Shown: in pieces, positions 1 to 5,375 of the stretch | Position numbering within the stretch: position 1 is the first letter of the stretch | Layout: each line of letters opens with the position of its first letter | Assembly: GCA_016793415.1 (NCBI GenBank) | Contig: JAEUMC010000442.1 | Span: 1 to 6,495 of the forward strand | Reading direction: 5' to 3' | From: Devosia sp. | GTDB taxonomy: Bacteria > Pseudomonadota > Alphaproteobacteria > Rhizobiales > Devosiaceae | DNA length: 6,495 nucleotides | Made by a program: the position numbers and the translations under genes | Notes under the pieces: generated by a model | Seen by the model: only the letters and a program-made list of their open reading frames with translations | Told to the model about the DNA's origin: nothing | Database searches by the model: none

Positions 1-267
1 GATGACATCGACATTGCGGAAGCCGTACTGGCGCAGGCCGCGTTCAACCTGACGGTTGGTCAGGCAGTCATCGATGATGATCCGGCCCTGCTTCTTGCCC
101 TTGCTGTAGGTCTGCGCGTCGTTGCCGCCACCAATGCCCAGCTGGAAGCTGAACTGCGGCTCTGACTGGGCCTGGACCGGCATGGCCGTGAGGGTGGCTG
201 CGCCGAGCGTCACCGCGACGATGGCAGCACGGCCGGACTTCATCACAGTGGAAAGGATCGGGGTCAT
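1..267 (-). CDS. Exported small protein of unknown function (5' part only)
   Basis: Function not recognised. The frame runs off the left edge of the window, so only the first 89 residues are visible. Residues 1-34 look like a Sec signal peptide: a basic stretch around K10-R13, a hydrophobic core (AAIVAVTLGAATL), and a likely signal peptidase I site after PVQAQ/A-type residues near 31-34. This implies a periplasmic or secreted product. The mature part begins with a glycine-rich stretch (FQLGIGGG), then a basic KGKKQGR segment, then DCLTNRQVERGLRQYGF and a run of V/D/I residues. The CLT-x-RQ-x-x-x-GLR-x-x-GF pattern resembles small uncharacterised exported proteins of Rhizobiales, from memory only. 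The ATG at 267 is preferred because AGGAGA lies five bases upstream on the minus strand; the internal ATG at residue 9 gives a more classical signal peptide but has no ribosome-binding site. It is divergent from parE and may share the structured intergenic region with it. Confidence 0.75.
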   Translation of the reverse strand, partial: MTPILSTVMKSGRAAIVAVTLGAATLTAMPVQAQSEPQFSFQLGIGGGNDAQTYSKGKKQGRIIIDDCLTNRQVERGLRQYGFRNVDVI

Positions 268-358
268 GGTGGTCTCCTATAAAGTCTTCTTCAGGTGCCA
301 GGTCCACTAGCGTGCCACGACCCTAAAGGTTGCATTCTTAACCAATGCGGTATCGCCC

Positions 359-375
359 GTTCATCCAGCGTTCAT
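359..375. promoter_or_regulatory. Direct repeat GTTCAT-N5-GTTCAT, 11-bp period (candidate response-regulator site)
   Basis: GTTCAT occurs at 359-364 and again at 370-375, exactly 11 bp apart and each preceded by C. Tandem hexamers with a one-turn period are the usual binding geometry for OmpR/PhoB-family response regulators. The pair lies about 92 bp upstream of the minus-strand start at 267, so it could activate that gene. A related cluster lies at 539-567. The identity of the regulator is inference. Confidence 0.45.
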
Positions 376-391
376 GTTGCGGGGCAACGTG
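373..391. repeat. Small inverted repeat (hairpin, GGG loop)
   Basis: CATGTTGC (373-380) pairs with GCAACGTG (384-391) around a GGG loop, with one G-U wobble. No T-run follows on either side, so it is not a standard terminator. It overlaps the second half of the GTTCAT repeat at 370-375. Confidence 0.4.
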
Positions 392-395
392 AGAG

Positions 396-407
396 CCGGA
401 ATTCCGG
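396..407. repeat. Perfect 12-bp palindrome CCGGAATTCCGG
   Basis: The 12-bp sequence is identical on both strands, with no spacer. It could be a site for a dimeric regulator, or chance. It sits in the divergent intergenic region between the CGTTCA clusters. Confidence 0.35.
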
Positions 408-430
408 GTGATATCAGGCACAATCGATGT

Positions 431-493
431 GAGATTGCCGAACGCCCAGCCCGGACACTGCCTACCGGCCCCAGCTGGGCGCTCCGCAATCTC
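431..493. repeat. 63-bp near-perfect inverted repeat (20-bp arms)
   Basis: The left arm, 431-450, and the right arm, 474-493, are reverse complements at 18 of 20 positions. GAGATTGC (431-438) pairs with GCAATCTC (486-493), and CGCCCAGC (443-450) pairs with GCTGGGCG (474-481). Between these blocks are two pairs and two mismatches (439/485 and 442/482). The 23-nt loop contains CCGG twice (451-454 and 465-468), which could form a small inner stem. No T-run follows. The element lies upstream of the proposed parE promoter, so it would not be in an mRNA started there. It could be a structured small RNA, part of a longer leader, or an intergenic palindromic repeat element; sequence alone does not decide. 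Confidence 0.65.
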
Positions 494-507
494 GAGCGGC
501 GGAATAG

Positions 508-532
508 TCCCCGAGCGTTGAACGCTCGCGGA
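508..532. repeat. Inverted repeat, 11-bp arms with one mismatch
   Basis: CGAGCGT (512-518) and ACGCTCG (522-528) form a perfect 7-bp stem around a TGA loop. After one C/C mismatch (511/529) the pairing continues with TCC (508-510) against GGA (530-532). No T-run follows. It directly precedes the triple CGTTCA-like repeat ahead of parE and contains an inverted copy of that motif, TGAACG, at 519-524. Confidence 0.5.
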
Positions 533-538
533 ACCGTG

Positions 539-567
539 CGTTCACATGCCGTTCACGACCGGTTGAC
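539..567 (+). promoter_or_regulatory. Triple 11-bp direct repeat running into the parE -35 box
   Basis: CGTTCAC is at 539-545 and 550-556. A one-mismatch-family third copy, GTTGAC preceded by G, lies at 562-567, again at exactly 11 bp. The third copy coincides with the GTTGAC of the proposed parE -35 element. This is the arrangement expected for an OmpR/PhoB-type activator bound next to polymerase, or for a repressor masking the -35 box. Which regulator binds, if any, is not known from the sequence. Confidence 0.45.
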
Positions 568-590
568 AGGCCGAGCGCCGAGCCCTACCT
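562..590 (+). promoter_or_regulatory. Candidate promoter of parE
   Basis: GTTGAC (562-567), 17 bp, then CTACCT (585-590) matches the alphaproteobacterial CTTGAC-N17-CTATAT pattern at 5 of 6 and 4 of 6 positions. It predicts a transcript start near 598 and a leader of about 70 nt. A rival is TTAACC (596-601), 16 bp, TATGCT (618-623), which would give a leader of about 37 nt. The weak -10 of the first would fit a need for an activator at the adjacent 11-bp repeats. Confidence 0.4.
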
Positions 591-666
591 CCCGCTTAAC
601 CCACCCAAAGCAGCAAGTATGCTAGAGCTTGTGAGGCGCCCGATTCGCGCCTCGGACGGAGATTTC

Positions 667-2694
667 ATGGCGGCGATCGAAGACCTTTTCGGCTCTGACG
701 GCGAGGACGCCGCACCGCAGCGCACGCCTGCGACCCCTGCCCCGAAGCCCCCTGCTGCCACTGCCAGCGTTGCCCACGCAGCCTCCTACTCGGCTGCCGA
801 CATCGAAGTGCTCGAAGGCCTCGAGCCGGTGCGTCGCCGCCCCGGCATGTATATCGGCGGCACCGACGCCAATGCACTGCACCACCTGTTCGCCGAAGTC
901 ATCGACAACTCGATGGACGAGGCGATCGCCGGCCATGCCAGCCGCATCGAGGTACATCTGGGTGAGGACGGGTTCCTCACCGTCACCGACAACGGCCGCG
1001 GTATCCCGGTCGAGAACCATCCGAAGTTCCCCGGCGTCTCGACCCTCGAGATCGTCATGACGCGGCTGCATGCCGGCGGCAAGTTCGACGGCAAGGCCTA
1101 CGAGACGTCTGGTGGCCTGCATGGCGTCGGCGTCTCGGTGGTCAACGCGTTGTCCGACAGCCTGGTGACCGAGGTCGCCCGCGACCAGATGCTCTACCGC
1201 ATCGCCTTTTCGCGCGGCAAACCGCTCGGCGGCGTCGAAACGGTGGGCAAGGTGCAGAACCGGCGGGGCACCACGCAGCGGTTCCACCCCGATCCGGAAA
1301 TCTTCGGCGAACACAAGTTCTCCGCCGCCCGCCTGTTCAAGATGACCCGCTCGAAGGCCTACCTGTTCGGTGGCGTCGAGATCCGCTGGACCTGCGACGA
1401 AAGCCTGGCCAAGGACGACGTGCCGGCCAAGGCGACCTTTCATTTCCCCGGTGGCCTGCGCGACTTCCTCGCCAATCGCATCGAAGGCGAGCCGCGCATC
1501 GCCGAGGACATCTTCTCGGGCACCATCGGCAAACCCGGCACGCACGGCTCGGTCGAGTGGGCGGTGGCCTGGTGCCTCGGCGACGGCTTCGTCAACTCCT
1601 ACTGCAACACCGTGCCGACCGGTGACGGCGGCACGCACGAACAGGGCCTGCGCGTCGCCCTGCTCCGTGGCCTGCGCAACTATGCCGAACTGAGCGGCAA
1701 CAAGCGCGCCGCCCAGCTGACCGCCGAAGACGTGCTGGTCCAGTGCTCGGCCATGCTCTCGGTGTTTGTGCGCGAGCCGGAATTCGTCGGCCAGACCAAG
1801 GACAAGCTGAGCTCGCCCGAAGCGACCCGCATCGTCGACACCGCGCTGCGCGATCCGTTCGACCACTGGCTGGCTGCCTCGCCCAATCAGGCCTCAAAGC
1901 TCCTCGACTGGGCTATCGAACGCGCCGAAGAACGGCTGCGGCGCAAGAAGGAAAAGGAAGTCGACCGCCAGTCGGCGACCCGGAAGCTCCGCCTGCCCGG
2001 CAAGCTGGCCGACTGCACGCAATCGGCCGCCCAGGGCGCCGAGATCTTCATCGTCGAGGGCGACTCGGCCGGCGGCAGCGCCAAGCAGGCGCGCGATCGC
2101 AAGAGCCAGGCCATCCTGCCGCTGCGCGGCAAGATCCTCAACGTCGCCGGCGCCACCCGCGACAAGGTGCAGGCGAGCCAGGCCATCGCCGACCTGATCC
2201 AGGCGCTCGGCTGCGGCACCCGCGAGCGCTATCGCGAAGACGACCTGCGCTACGACAAGATCATCCTGATGACCGACGCCGACGTCGATGGCGCCCACAT
2301 CGCTTCGCTGTTGATGACCTTCTTCTTCCAGGAGATGCCCAAGCTCATCGAGGGTGGGCATCTCTACCTCGCCATGCCGCCGCTGTTCCGCATCAGCTCC
2401 GGCCCGAAGGTCGCTTACGCGATGAACGACGCGCATCGCGACCAGTTGCTGGCCGCCGAGTTCAAGGGCAAGAAACCGGATATCACCCGCTTCAAGGGCC
2501 TCGGCGAGATGCCCTACGTGCACCTGCGCGAAACGACGATGGACAAGAAGACCCGCACCTTGCTGCAGGTCCGCATTCGCGATGATTTCGAGGAGACCAA
2601 GTCCTCGGTGGACCGCCTGATGGGCAACCGCCCGGAAGCGCGCTTCGACTTCATCCAGGAAAACGCCGCATTCGTCACCGATCTGGATATCTAG
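667..2694 (+). CDS. parE: DNA topoisomerase IV subunit B (ParE)
   Basis: Cytoplasmic ATPase subunit of topoisomerase IV (ParC2ParE2), which unlinks daughter chromosomes after replication and relaxes supercoils. The product is 675 residues, normal for ParE and shorter than the roughly 800 of GyrB. After DLF and a Pro/Ala-rich linker (about residues 15-38) come the GHKL ATPase motifs: [10 protein letters not shown] from E77, DNGRGIP from D108, GGLHGVG from G149. The transducer domain carries QTKDKLSS from Q376, with the catalytic-type lysine K378. The TOPRIM domain has [15 protein letters not shown] from E464 and the metal-binding DADVDG from D537. RFKGLGEM and a C-terminal [10 protein letters not shown] complete it. 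The ATG at 667 is chosen for GGAG five bases upstream and the family-like start; an in-frame ATG at 619 would add 16 residues without a ribosome-binding site and overlaps a possible -10 box. The quinolone-interaction segment shows no obvious disruption. No parC is visible nearby. Confidence 0.96.
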   Translation: MAAIEDLFGSDGEDAAPQRTPATPAPKPPAATASVAHAASYSAADIEVLEGLEPVRRRPGMYIGGTDANALHHLFAEVIDNSMDEAIAGHASRIEVHLGEDGFLTVTDNGRGIPVENHPKFPGVSTLEIVMTRLHAGGKFDGKAYETSGGLHGVGVSVVNALSDSLVTEVARDQMLYRIAFSRGKPLGGVETVGKVQNRRGTTQRFHPDPEIFGEHKFSAARLFKMTRSKAYLFGGVEIRWTCDESLAKDDVPAKATFHFPGGLRDFLANRIEGEPRIAEDIFSGTIGKPGTHGSVEWAVAWCLGDGFVNSYCNTVPTGDGGTHEQGLRVALLRGLRNYAELSGNKRAAQLTAEDVLVQCSAMLSVFVREPEFVGQTKDKLSSPEATRIVDTALRDPFDHWLAASPNQASKLLDWAIERAEERLRRKKEKEVDRQSATRKLRLPGKLADCTQSAAQGAEIFIVEGDSAGGSAKQARDRKSQAILPLRGKILNVAGATRDKVQASQAIADLIQALGCGTRERYREDDLRYDKIILMTDADVDGAHIASLLMTFFFQEMPKLIEGGHLYLAMPPLFRISSGPKVAYAMNDAHRDQLLAAEFKGKKPDITRFKGLGEMPYVHLRETTMDKKTRTLLQVRIRDDFEETKSSVDRLMGNRPEARFDFIQENAAFVTDLDI

Positions 2695-2708
2695 GGACAG
2701 CGCTCAGT

Positions 2709-2730
2709 CGTCCCTGAGGGGTCAGGGACG
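2709..2730 (+). promoter_or_regulatory. Perfect hairpin covering the ribosome-binding site of the next gene
   Basis: CGTCCCTGA (2709-2717) and TCAGGGACG (2722-2730) form a perfect 9-bp stem with a GGGG loop, 14 bp after the parE stop and ending three bases before the ATG at 2734. AGGGA (2724-2728) in the right arm is the only plausible Shine-Dalgarno sequence for the phosphoesterase, so folding would hide it. No T-run follows, which argues against a simple terminator. It could lower translation of the downstream gene or protect the parE 3' end. Confidence 0.6.
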
Positions 2731-2733
2731 AAC

Positions 2734-3639
2734 ATGATTACCAGGCGTGGGGTGCTGAAGCTCTTCGGCGTGGGTGTGCTTGGGCTGATCGCCACGGCCG
2801 CCTACCCCTTCATCGAGGCCCTCGCCCGCCCGCGCGTCACCAACTACACCCTCACGCCGCGCGGCTGGCCGGCAGGCCTCAGGCTCCGCGCCGCAGTCAT
2901 CGCCGATCTCCATGCCTGCGAGCCGTGGATGGACCTAAGGCGCATCGAACAGCTGTGTGCGCAGACGCAGGAGCTCGGCGCCGACGTCATCCTGCTGCTC
3001 GGCGACTATGTCAGCGGCATGCGGCTAAGGACCGGCCAGGTCGCTAATGTCGACTGGGCCACGGCGCTCGGGAAGCTCTCCGCCCCGCTCGGTGTGCACG
3101 CCGTGCTCGGCAACCACGACTACTGGGAGGACCGTGACTTCCAGGCCGACCACACGGTGACCCCACGTGCCCTGACCGCGCTCCGCGATGCGGGCATCCC
3201 GACCTATGTCAACGAGGCCATCCGCCTCGAGAAGGACGGGCGGGCGTTCTGGCTGGCCGGCCTGGGCGACCAGATGGGCATCCTGCCGGGCGGCACCCAT
3301 GACGGCCGGCACACCTGGGGCCTCGACGATCTCGATGCCACGCTGGCCGCGATCCCTGAGGGCGAGCCCACCTTGCTGCTCGCCCATGAGCCCGACATCT
3401 TTGCCAAAGTGCCTGCCCGCGTCAGCCTGACGCTCTCCGGACATACCCATGGCGGCCAGATTTCGTTGCTGGGCTGGCGGCCGTGGGCAGCATCGCTTGG
3501 CTCGCGGCGGTTCCCCGCCGGCCACTACAATGTCGAAGGGCGCGAGTTGATTGTCTCCAGGGGCCTTGGCTGCTCCGTCATCCCGGTACGGATCGGCAAC
3601 TGGCCCGAAATCGTCATGCTTGATCTCGGCAGCGCCTGA
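2734..3639 (+). CDS. Tat-exported metallophosphoesterase (YaeI-like)
   Basis: A 301-residue calcineurin-like metallophosphoesterase. The N terminus is a twin-arginine signal, TRRGVLK at residues 3-9, followed by a hydrophobic segment (about 10-31). The enzyme is therefore expected folded, probably with its metals, on the periplasmic side, possibly still anchored in the inner membrane. All the dinuclear-metal motifs are present in order: D58-x-H60, GDY with D91, GNHD at 126-129, H218 in AHEPD, and GHTH at 236-239. The twin arginines fix the start at 2734. The architecture resembles E. coli YaeI and related phosphodiesterases. The substrate cannot be read from sequence; phospholipid- or UDP-diacylglucosamine-type substrates are known for relatives, but alphaproteobacteria usually use LpxI for that lipid A step, so I do not call it a lipid A enzyme. 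It lies 39 bp after parE and could be read through from it, with translation limited by the hairpin at 2709-2730. Confidence 0.88.
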   Translation: MITRRGVLKLFGVGVLGLIATAAYPFIEALARPRVTNYTLTPRGWPAGLRLRAAVIADLHACEPWMDLRRIEQLCAQTQELGADVILLLGDYVSGMRLRTGQVANVDWATALGKLSAPLGVHAVLGNHDYWEDRDFQADHTVTPRALTALRDAGIPTYVNEAIRLEKDGRAFWLAGLGDQMGILPGGTHDGRHTWGLDDLDATLAAIPEGEPTLLLAHEPDIFAKVPARVSLTLSGHTHGGQISLLGWRPWAASLGSRRFPAGHYNVEGRELIVSRGLGCSVIPVRIGNWPEIVMLDLGSA

Positions 3640-3673
3640 TCGGCACGCAATTAACCCCGCATCTGCAAATGCC

Positions 3674-3702
3674 GTTGACTCGCAAGGGGTTTCCACTATG
3701 TT
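3674..3702 (+). promoter_or_regulatory. Candidate promoter of the DEAD-box helicase gene
   Basis: GTTGAC (3674-3679), 16 bp, CTATGT (3696-3701) matches the alphaproteobacterial CTTGAC/CTATAT pattern at 5 of 6 positions in each box. In E. coli terms it is TTGACT (3675-3680), 16 bp, TATGTT (3697-3702). A start near 3709 would give a leader of about 157 nt. It is the best promoter match I see in the window. TTAACC (3651-3656), a CtrA-type half-site, lies about 20 bp upstream. Confidence 0.55.
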
Positions 3703-3708
3703 CCGGGC

Positions 3709-3865
3709 GCGCTACGCGAGAGCCCCGGACAGGGCGGAGTCCGGTTTGGTTGCTGCGAGGCGAAGCCTGATTAGCCGGCTTGTACTTTGCGACCCCTTCG
3801 TCGACCCGCACCTCCTCAAGTAGCTGCCCGTCGACCTGCCTTCCCTACTTGAGCGGACCACTGAT
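3709..3865 (+). promoter_or_regulatory. Long structured 5' leader of the helicase mRNA (candidate)
   Basis: If transcription starts at the promoter above, about 157 untranslated nucleotides precede the helicase. They contain CCGGAC (3725-3730) pairing with GTCCGG (3739-3744) around an AGGGCGGA loop. AAGCC (3763-3767) can pair with GGCTT (3777-3781). CTCAAGTAG (3815-3823) pairs perfectly with CTACTTGAG (3845-3853). GTCGAC occurs twice (3800-3805 and 3830-3835). No known riboswitch class or tRNA is recognisable. An RNA helicase behind a structured leader suggests autoregulation or cold control, as seen for some other helicase genes; here that is inference. A 41-codon open frame from 3698 ends at the TAG in this leader but lacks a ribosome-binding site. 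Confidence 0.45.
3815..3853 (+). repeat. Perfect 9-bp inverted repeat just upstream of the helicase start
   Basis: CTCAAGTAG (3815-3823) and CTACTTGAG (3845-3853) are exact reverse complements with a 21-nt loop. The right arm ends 12 bases before the TTG start and takes in the GAG that begins the only weak purine stretch (GAGCGGA, 3851-3857). Folding could therefore restrict ribosome loading. No T-run follows, so termination is unlikely. Confidence 0.55.
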
Positions 3866-5242
3866 TTGGCAAATGACTTTTCCGGGTTGGGCCTCAGCGC
3901 CAAGGTGATCGATGCGGTTGCCGCATCCGGCTACACCAAGCCCACCGATATCCAGGCGCAGGCTATCCCGCATGTCCTTCAGAAGAAGGACATTATCGGC
4001 ATCGCGCAGACCGGCACCGGCAAGACCGCCTCGTTCGTGCTGCCCATGCTGACGCTGCTGGAAAGTGGCCGGGCGCGCGCCCGCATGCCGCGCACGCTGA
4101 TCCTCGAACCGACGCGCGAACTCGCGGCGCAGGTGCACGAGAATTTCGAGAAGTACGGCAAGAACCACAAGCTCAACGTTGCCCTGTTGATCGGCGGCGT
4201 CAGCTTCGAGGATCAGAACAAGGTGCTCGATCGCGGCGCCGACGTGCTGATCGCCACGCCCGGCCGCATGCTCGATCAGTTCGAGCGCGGCCGGATCCTG
4301 CTCACCGGCGTCGACATCCTCGTCATCGACGAGGCCGACCGAATGCTCGATATGGGCTTCATCCCCGATATCGAGCGCATCTGCGGGCTGCTGCCGCCGC
4401 GCCGGCAGACGCTGTTCTTTTCGGCGACCATGCCGCCTGAGATCCAGCGCCTCACCAACCGCTTCCTGCGCGACCCGATCAAGATCGAGGTCGCCCGCCA
4501 GAACTCGACCGCCGAGACCATCGAGCAGCGGCTGGTGCGCGTCTCCGGCAAGCCGGAAGAAAAGCGCGCCGCACTGCGCCAGCTGATCCGCGCCGAGGAC
4601 AACCTCAAGAACGCGATCATCTTCTCCAATCGCAAGCGCGATGTGGCCACCCTTGCCCGCTCGCTCGAGCGCCACGGTTTCTCGGCCGGCGGCCTGCATG
4701 GCGACATGGACCAGAAGAGCCGCATGGAGACGCTCGATGCGTTCAAGTCGGACAAGCTGCAGCTGCTGATCGCCAGCGACGTCGCGGCCCGCGGCCTCGA
4801 CATTCCGGCGGTGAGCCACGTGTTCAATTTCGACGTGCCGACCCACGCCGAGGACTATGTGCACCGCATCGGCCGCACCGGCCGCGCCGGCCGCTCCGGC
4901 GTTGCCATTACCCTCGCTACCCCGTCGGACGGCAAGTATGTCGACGCCATCACCAAGCTGATCGCCAAGGACATCCCCGAGGTGAAGCTGGGCGGTTCGG
5001 CCGAACGCGCCGACGAACCAGCCGCCAGGCCCGCCCGCGAAGCGCGTGGCGACGGCAAGGCGAAGGAGCCTCGCCGGGAACGCTCGGAGCGTCCGCGGCG
5101 CGACAGCAGCCGTGATGAAAATCGCGGTAACGGCACTGAAAAACCGGCCCGCGAGCCCCGCACTCAGCACATCGAGGGCATCGTCGCCGATTCGCCGTTC
5201 GGTTCTGACGGCCCGATCCCGGCCTTCCTCCTCAGGAAATAG
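3866..5242 (+). CDS. rhlE: DEAD-box ATP-dependent RNA helicase, RhlE type
   Basis: Cytoplasmic ATP-dependent RNA unwinding protein, 458 residues; relatives act in ribosome assembly, mRNA decay with RNase E, and cold growth. Motifs in order: Q motif with F5 and Q30, motif I AQTGTGKT (47-54), Ia PTRELA (82-87), Ib TPGR (131-134), II DEAD (155-158), III SAT (186-188), IV around IIFSNRKR, V SDVAARGLD (304-312), VI HRIGRTGRAG (333-342). A disordered tail from about residue 375, rich in R, E, K and P, ends in a hydrophobic PAFLLRK. The start is TTG at 3866: an in-frame TAG lies at 3821, the first internal ATG would remove motif I, and the residues after TTG align with the conserved N terminus (F-x-x-LGLS). 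Its Shine-Dalgarno is weak, which together with TTG and the upstream hairpin suggests low or controlled translation. The paralogue assignment (RhlE rather than another DEAD-box subfamily) is likely but not certain. Confidence 0.93.
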   Translation: MANDFSGLGLSAKVIDAVAASGYTKPTDIQAQAIPHVLQKKDIIGIAQTGTGKTASFVLPMLTLLESGRARARMPRTLILEPTRELAAQVHENFEKYGKNHKLNVALLIGGVSFEDQNKVLDRGADVLIATPGRMLDQFERGRILLTGVDILVIDEADRMLDMGFIPDIERICGLLPPRRQTLFFSATMPPEIQRLTNRFLRDPIKIEVARQNSTAETIEQRLVRVSGKPEEKRAALRQLIRAEDNLKNAIIFSNRKRDVATLARSLERHGFSAGGLHGDMDQKSRMETLDAFKSDKLQLLIASDVAARGLDIPAVSHVFNFDVPTHAEDYVHRIGRTGRAGRSGVAITLATPSDGKYVDAITKLIAKDIPEVKLGGSAERADEPAARPAREARGDGKAKEPRRERSERPRRDSSRDENRGNGTEKPAREPRTQHIEGIVADSPFGSDGPIPAFLLRK

Positions 5243-5304
5243 CGGCGATCTACAGACTTTCCTCGGCGATCTCAGTAGAATTGCTAACAGATCGCCGGGT
5301 TTTT
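5243..5304 (+). terminator. Rho-independent terminator with a duplicated left arm
   Basis: CGGCGATCT (5264-5272) pairs perfectly with AGATCGCCG (5289-5297) across a 16-nt loop, followed by GG and five T (5300-5304). This is a good intrinsic terminator for the helicase transcript. The same CGGCGATCT also occurs at 5243-5251, immediately after the stop codon, so either copy can pair with the single right arm. Only the inner pairing gives a compact hairpin. Confidence 0.75.
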
Positions 5305-5333
5305 ACGCCTCATTAATGCGGAACAACTGACAA

Positions 5334-5354
5334 TGCCGGCCGAAAAGACCGGCA
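5334..5354 (+). promoter_or_regulatory. Hairpin in the leader of the diguanylate cyclase gene
   Basis: TGCCGG (5334-5339) pairs with CCGGCA (5349-5354) around a nine-base A-rich loop (CCGAAAAGA). It sits 21 bases ahead of the GTG start, after the helicase terminator. No T-run follows. I see no convincing promoter between 5305 and 5375 and no match to the conserved core of the GEMM c-di-GMP riboswitch. The GGGGGA at 5367-5372 is the likely ribosome-binding site. Confidence 0.4.
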
Positions 5355-5375
5355 GGAGCCGGGCCTGGGGGAACG

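Noticed and set aside
374..625. Open frame of 83 codons on the plus strand in the divergent intergenic region
   Set aside because: No ribosome-binding site, no recognisable domain, and it runs across the inverted repeats and the parE promoter; the sequence is better explained as noncoding.
619..666. Upstream in-frame ATG as the parE start
   Set aside because: No Shine-Dalgarno ahead of it and it overlaps a possible -10 box; the ATG at 667 has GGAG at proper spacing and gives a normal ParE N terminus.
622..1866. Very long open frame on the minus strand opposite parE, and others opposite the helicase and the cyclase
   Set aside because: Mirror frames produced by the strong third-position G/C bias of the real genes; their low-complexity products lack family motifs and no ribosome-binding sites support them.
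667..2694. GyrB rather than ParE
   Set aside because: At 675 residues the protein is too short for a typical proteobacterial GyrB with its large TOPRIM insertion, and the sequence around [15 protein letters not shown] fits ParE.
3703..3800. tRNA gene after the strong promoter-like sequence at 3674-3702
   Set aside because: No GTTCRA T-loop, acceptor stem or cloverleaf could be laid out; the stems present do not match a tRNA.
3698..3823. A 41-codon upstream open frame in the helicase leader, same frame as the helicase
   Set aside because: Its ATG lies within the -10 box, it lacks a ribosome-binding site, and the product is unremarkable.
5305..5375. c-di-GMP riboswitch in front of the cyclase gene
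   Set aside because: The stretch between terminator and start is only about 70 nt and lacks the conserved GEMM core; it holds just one short hairpin.
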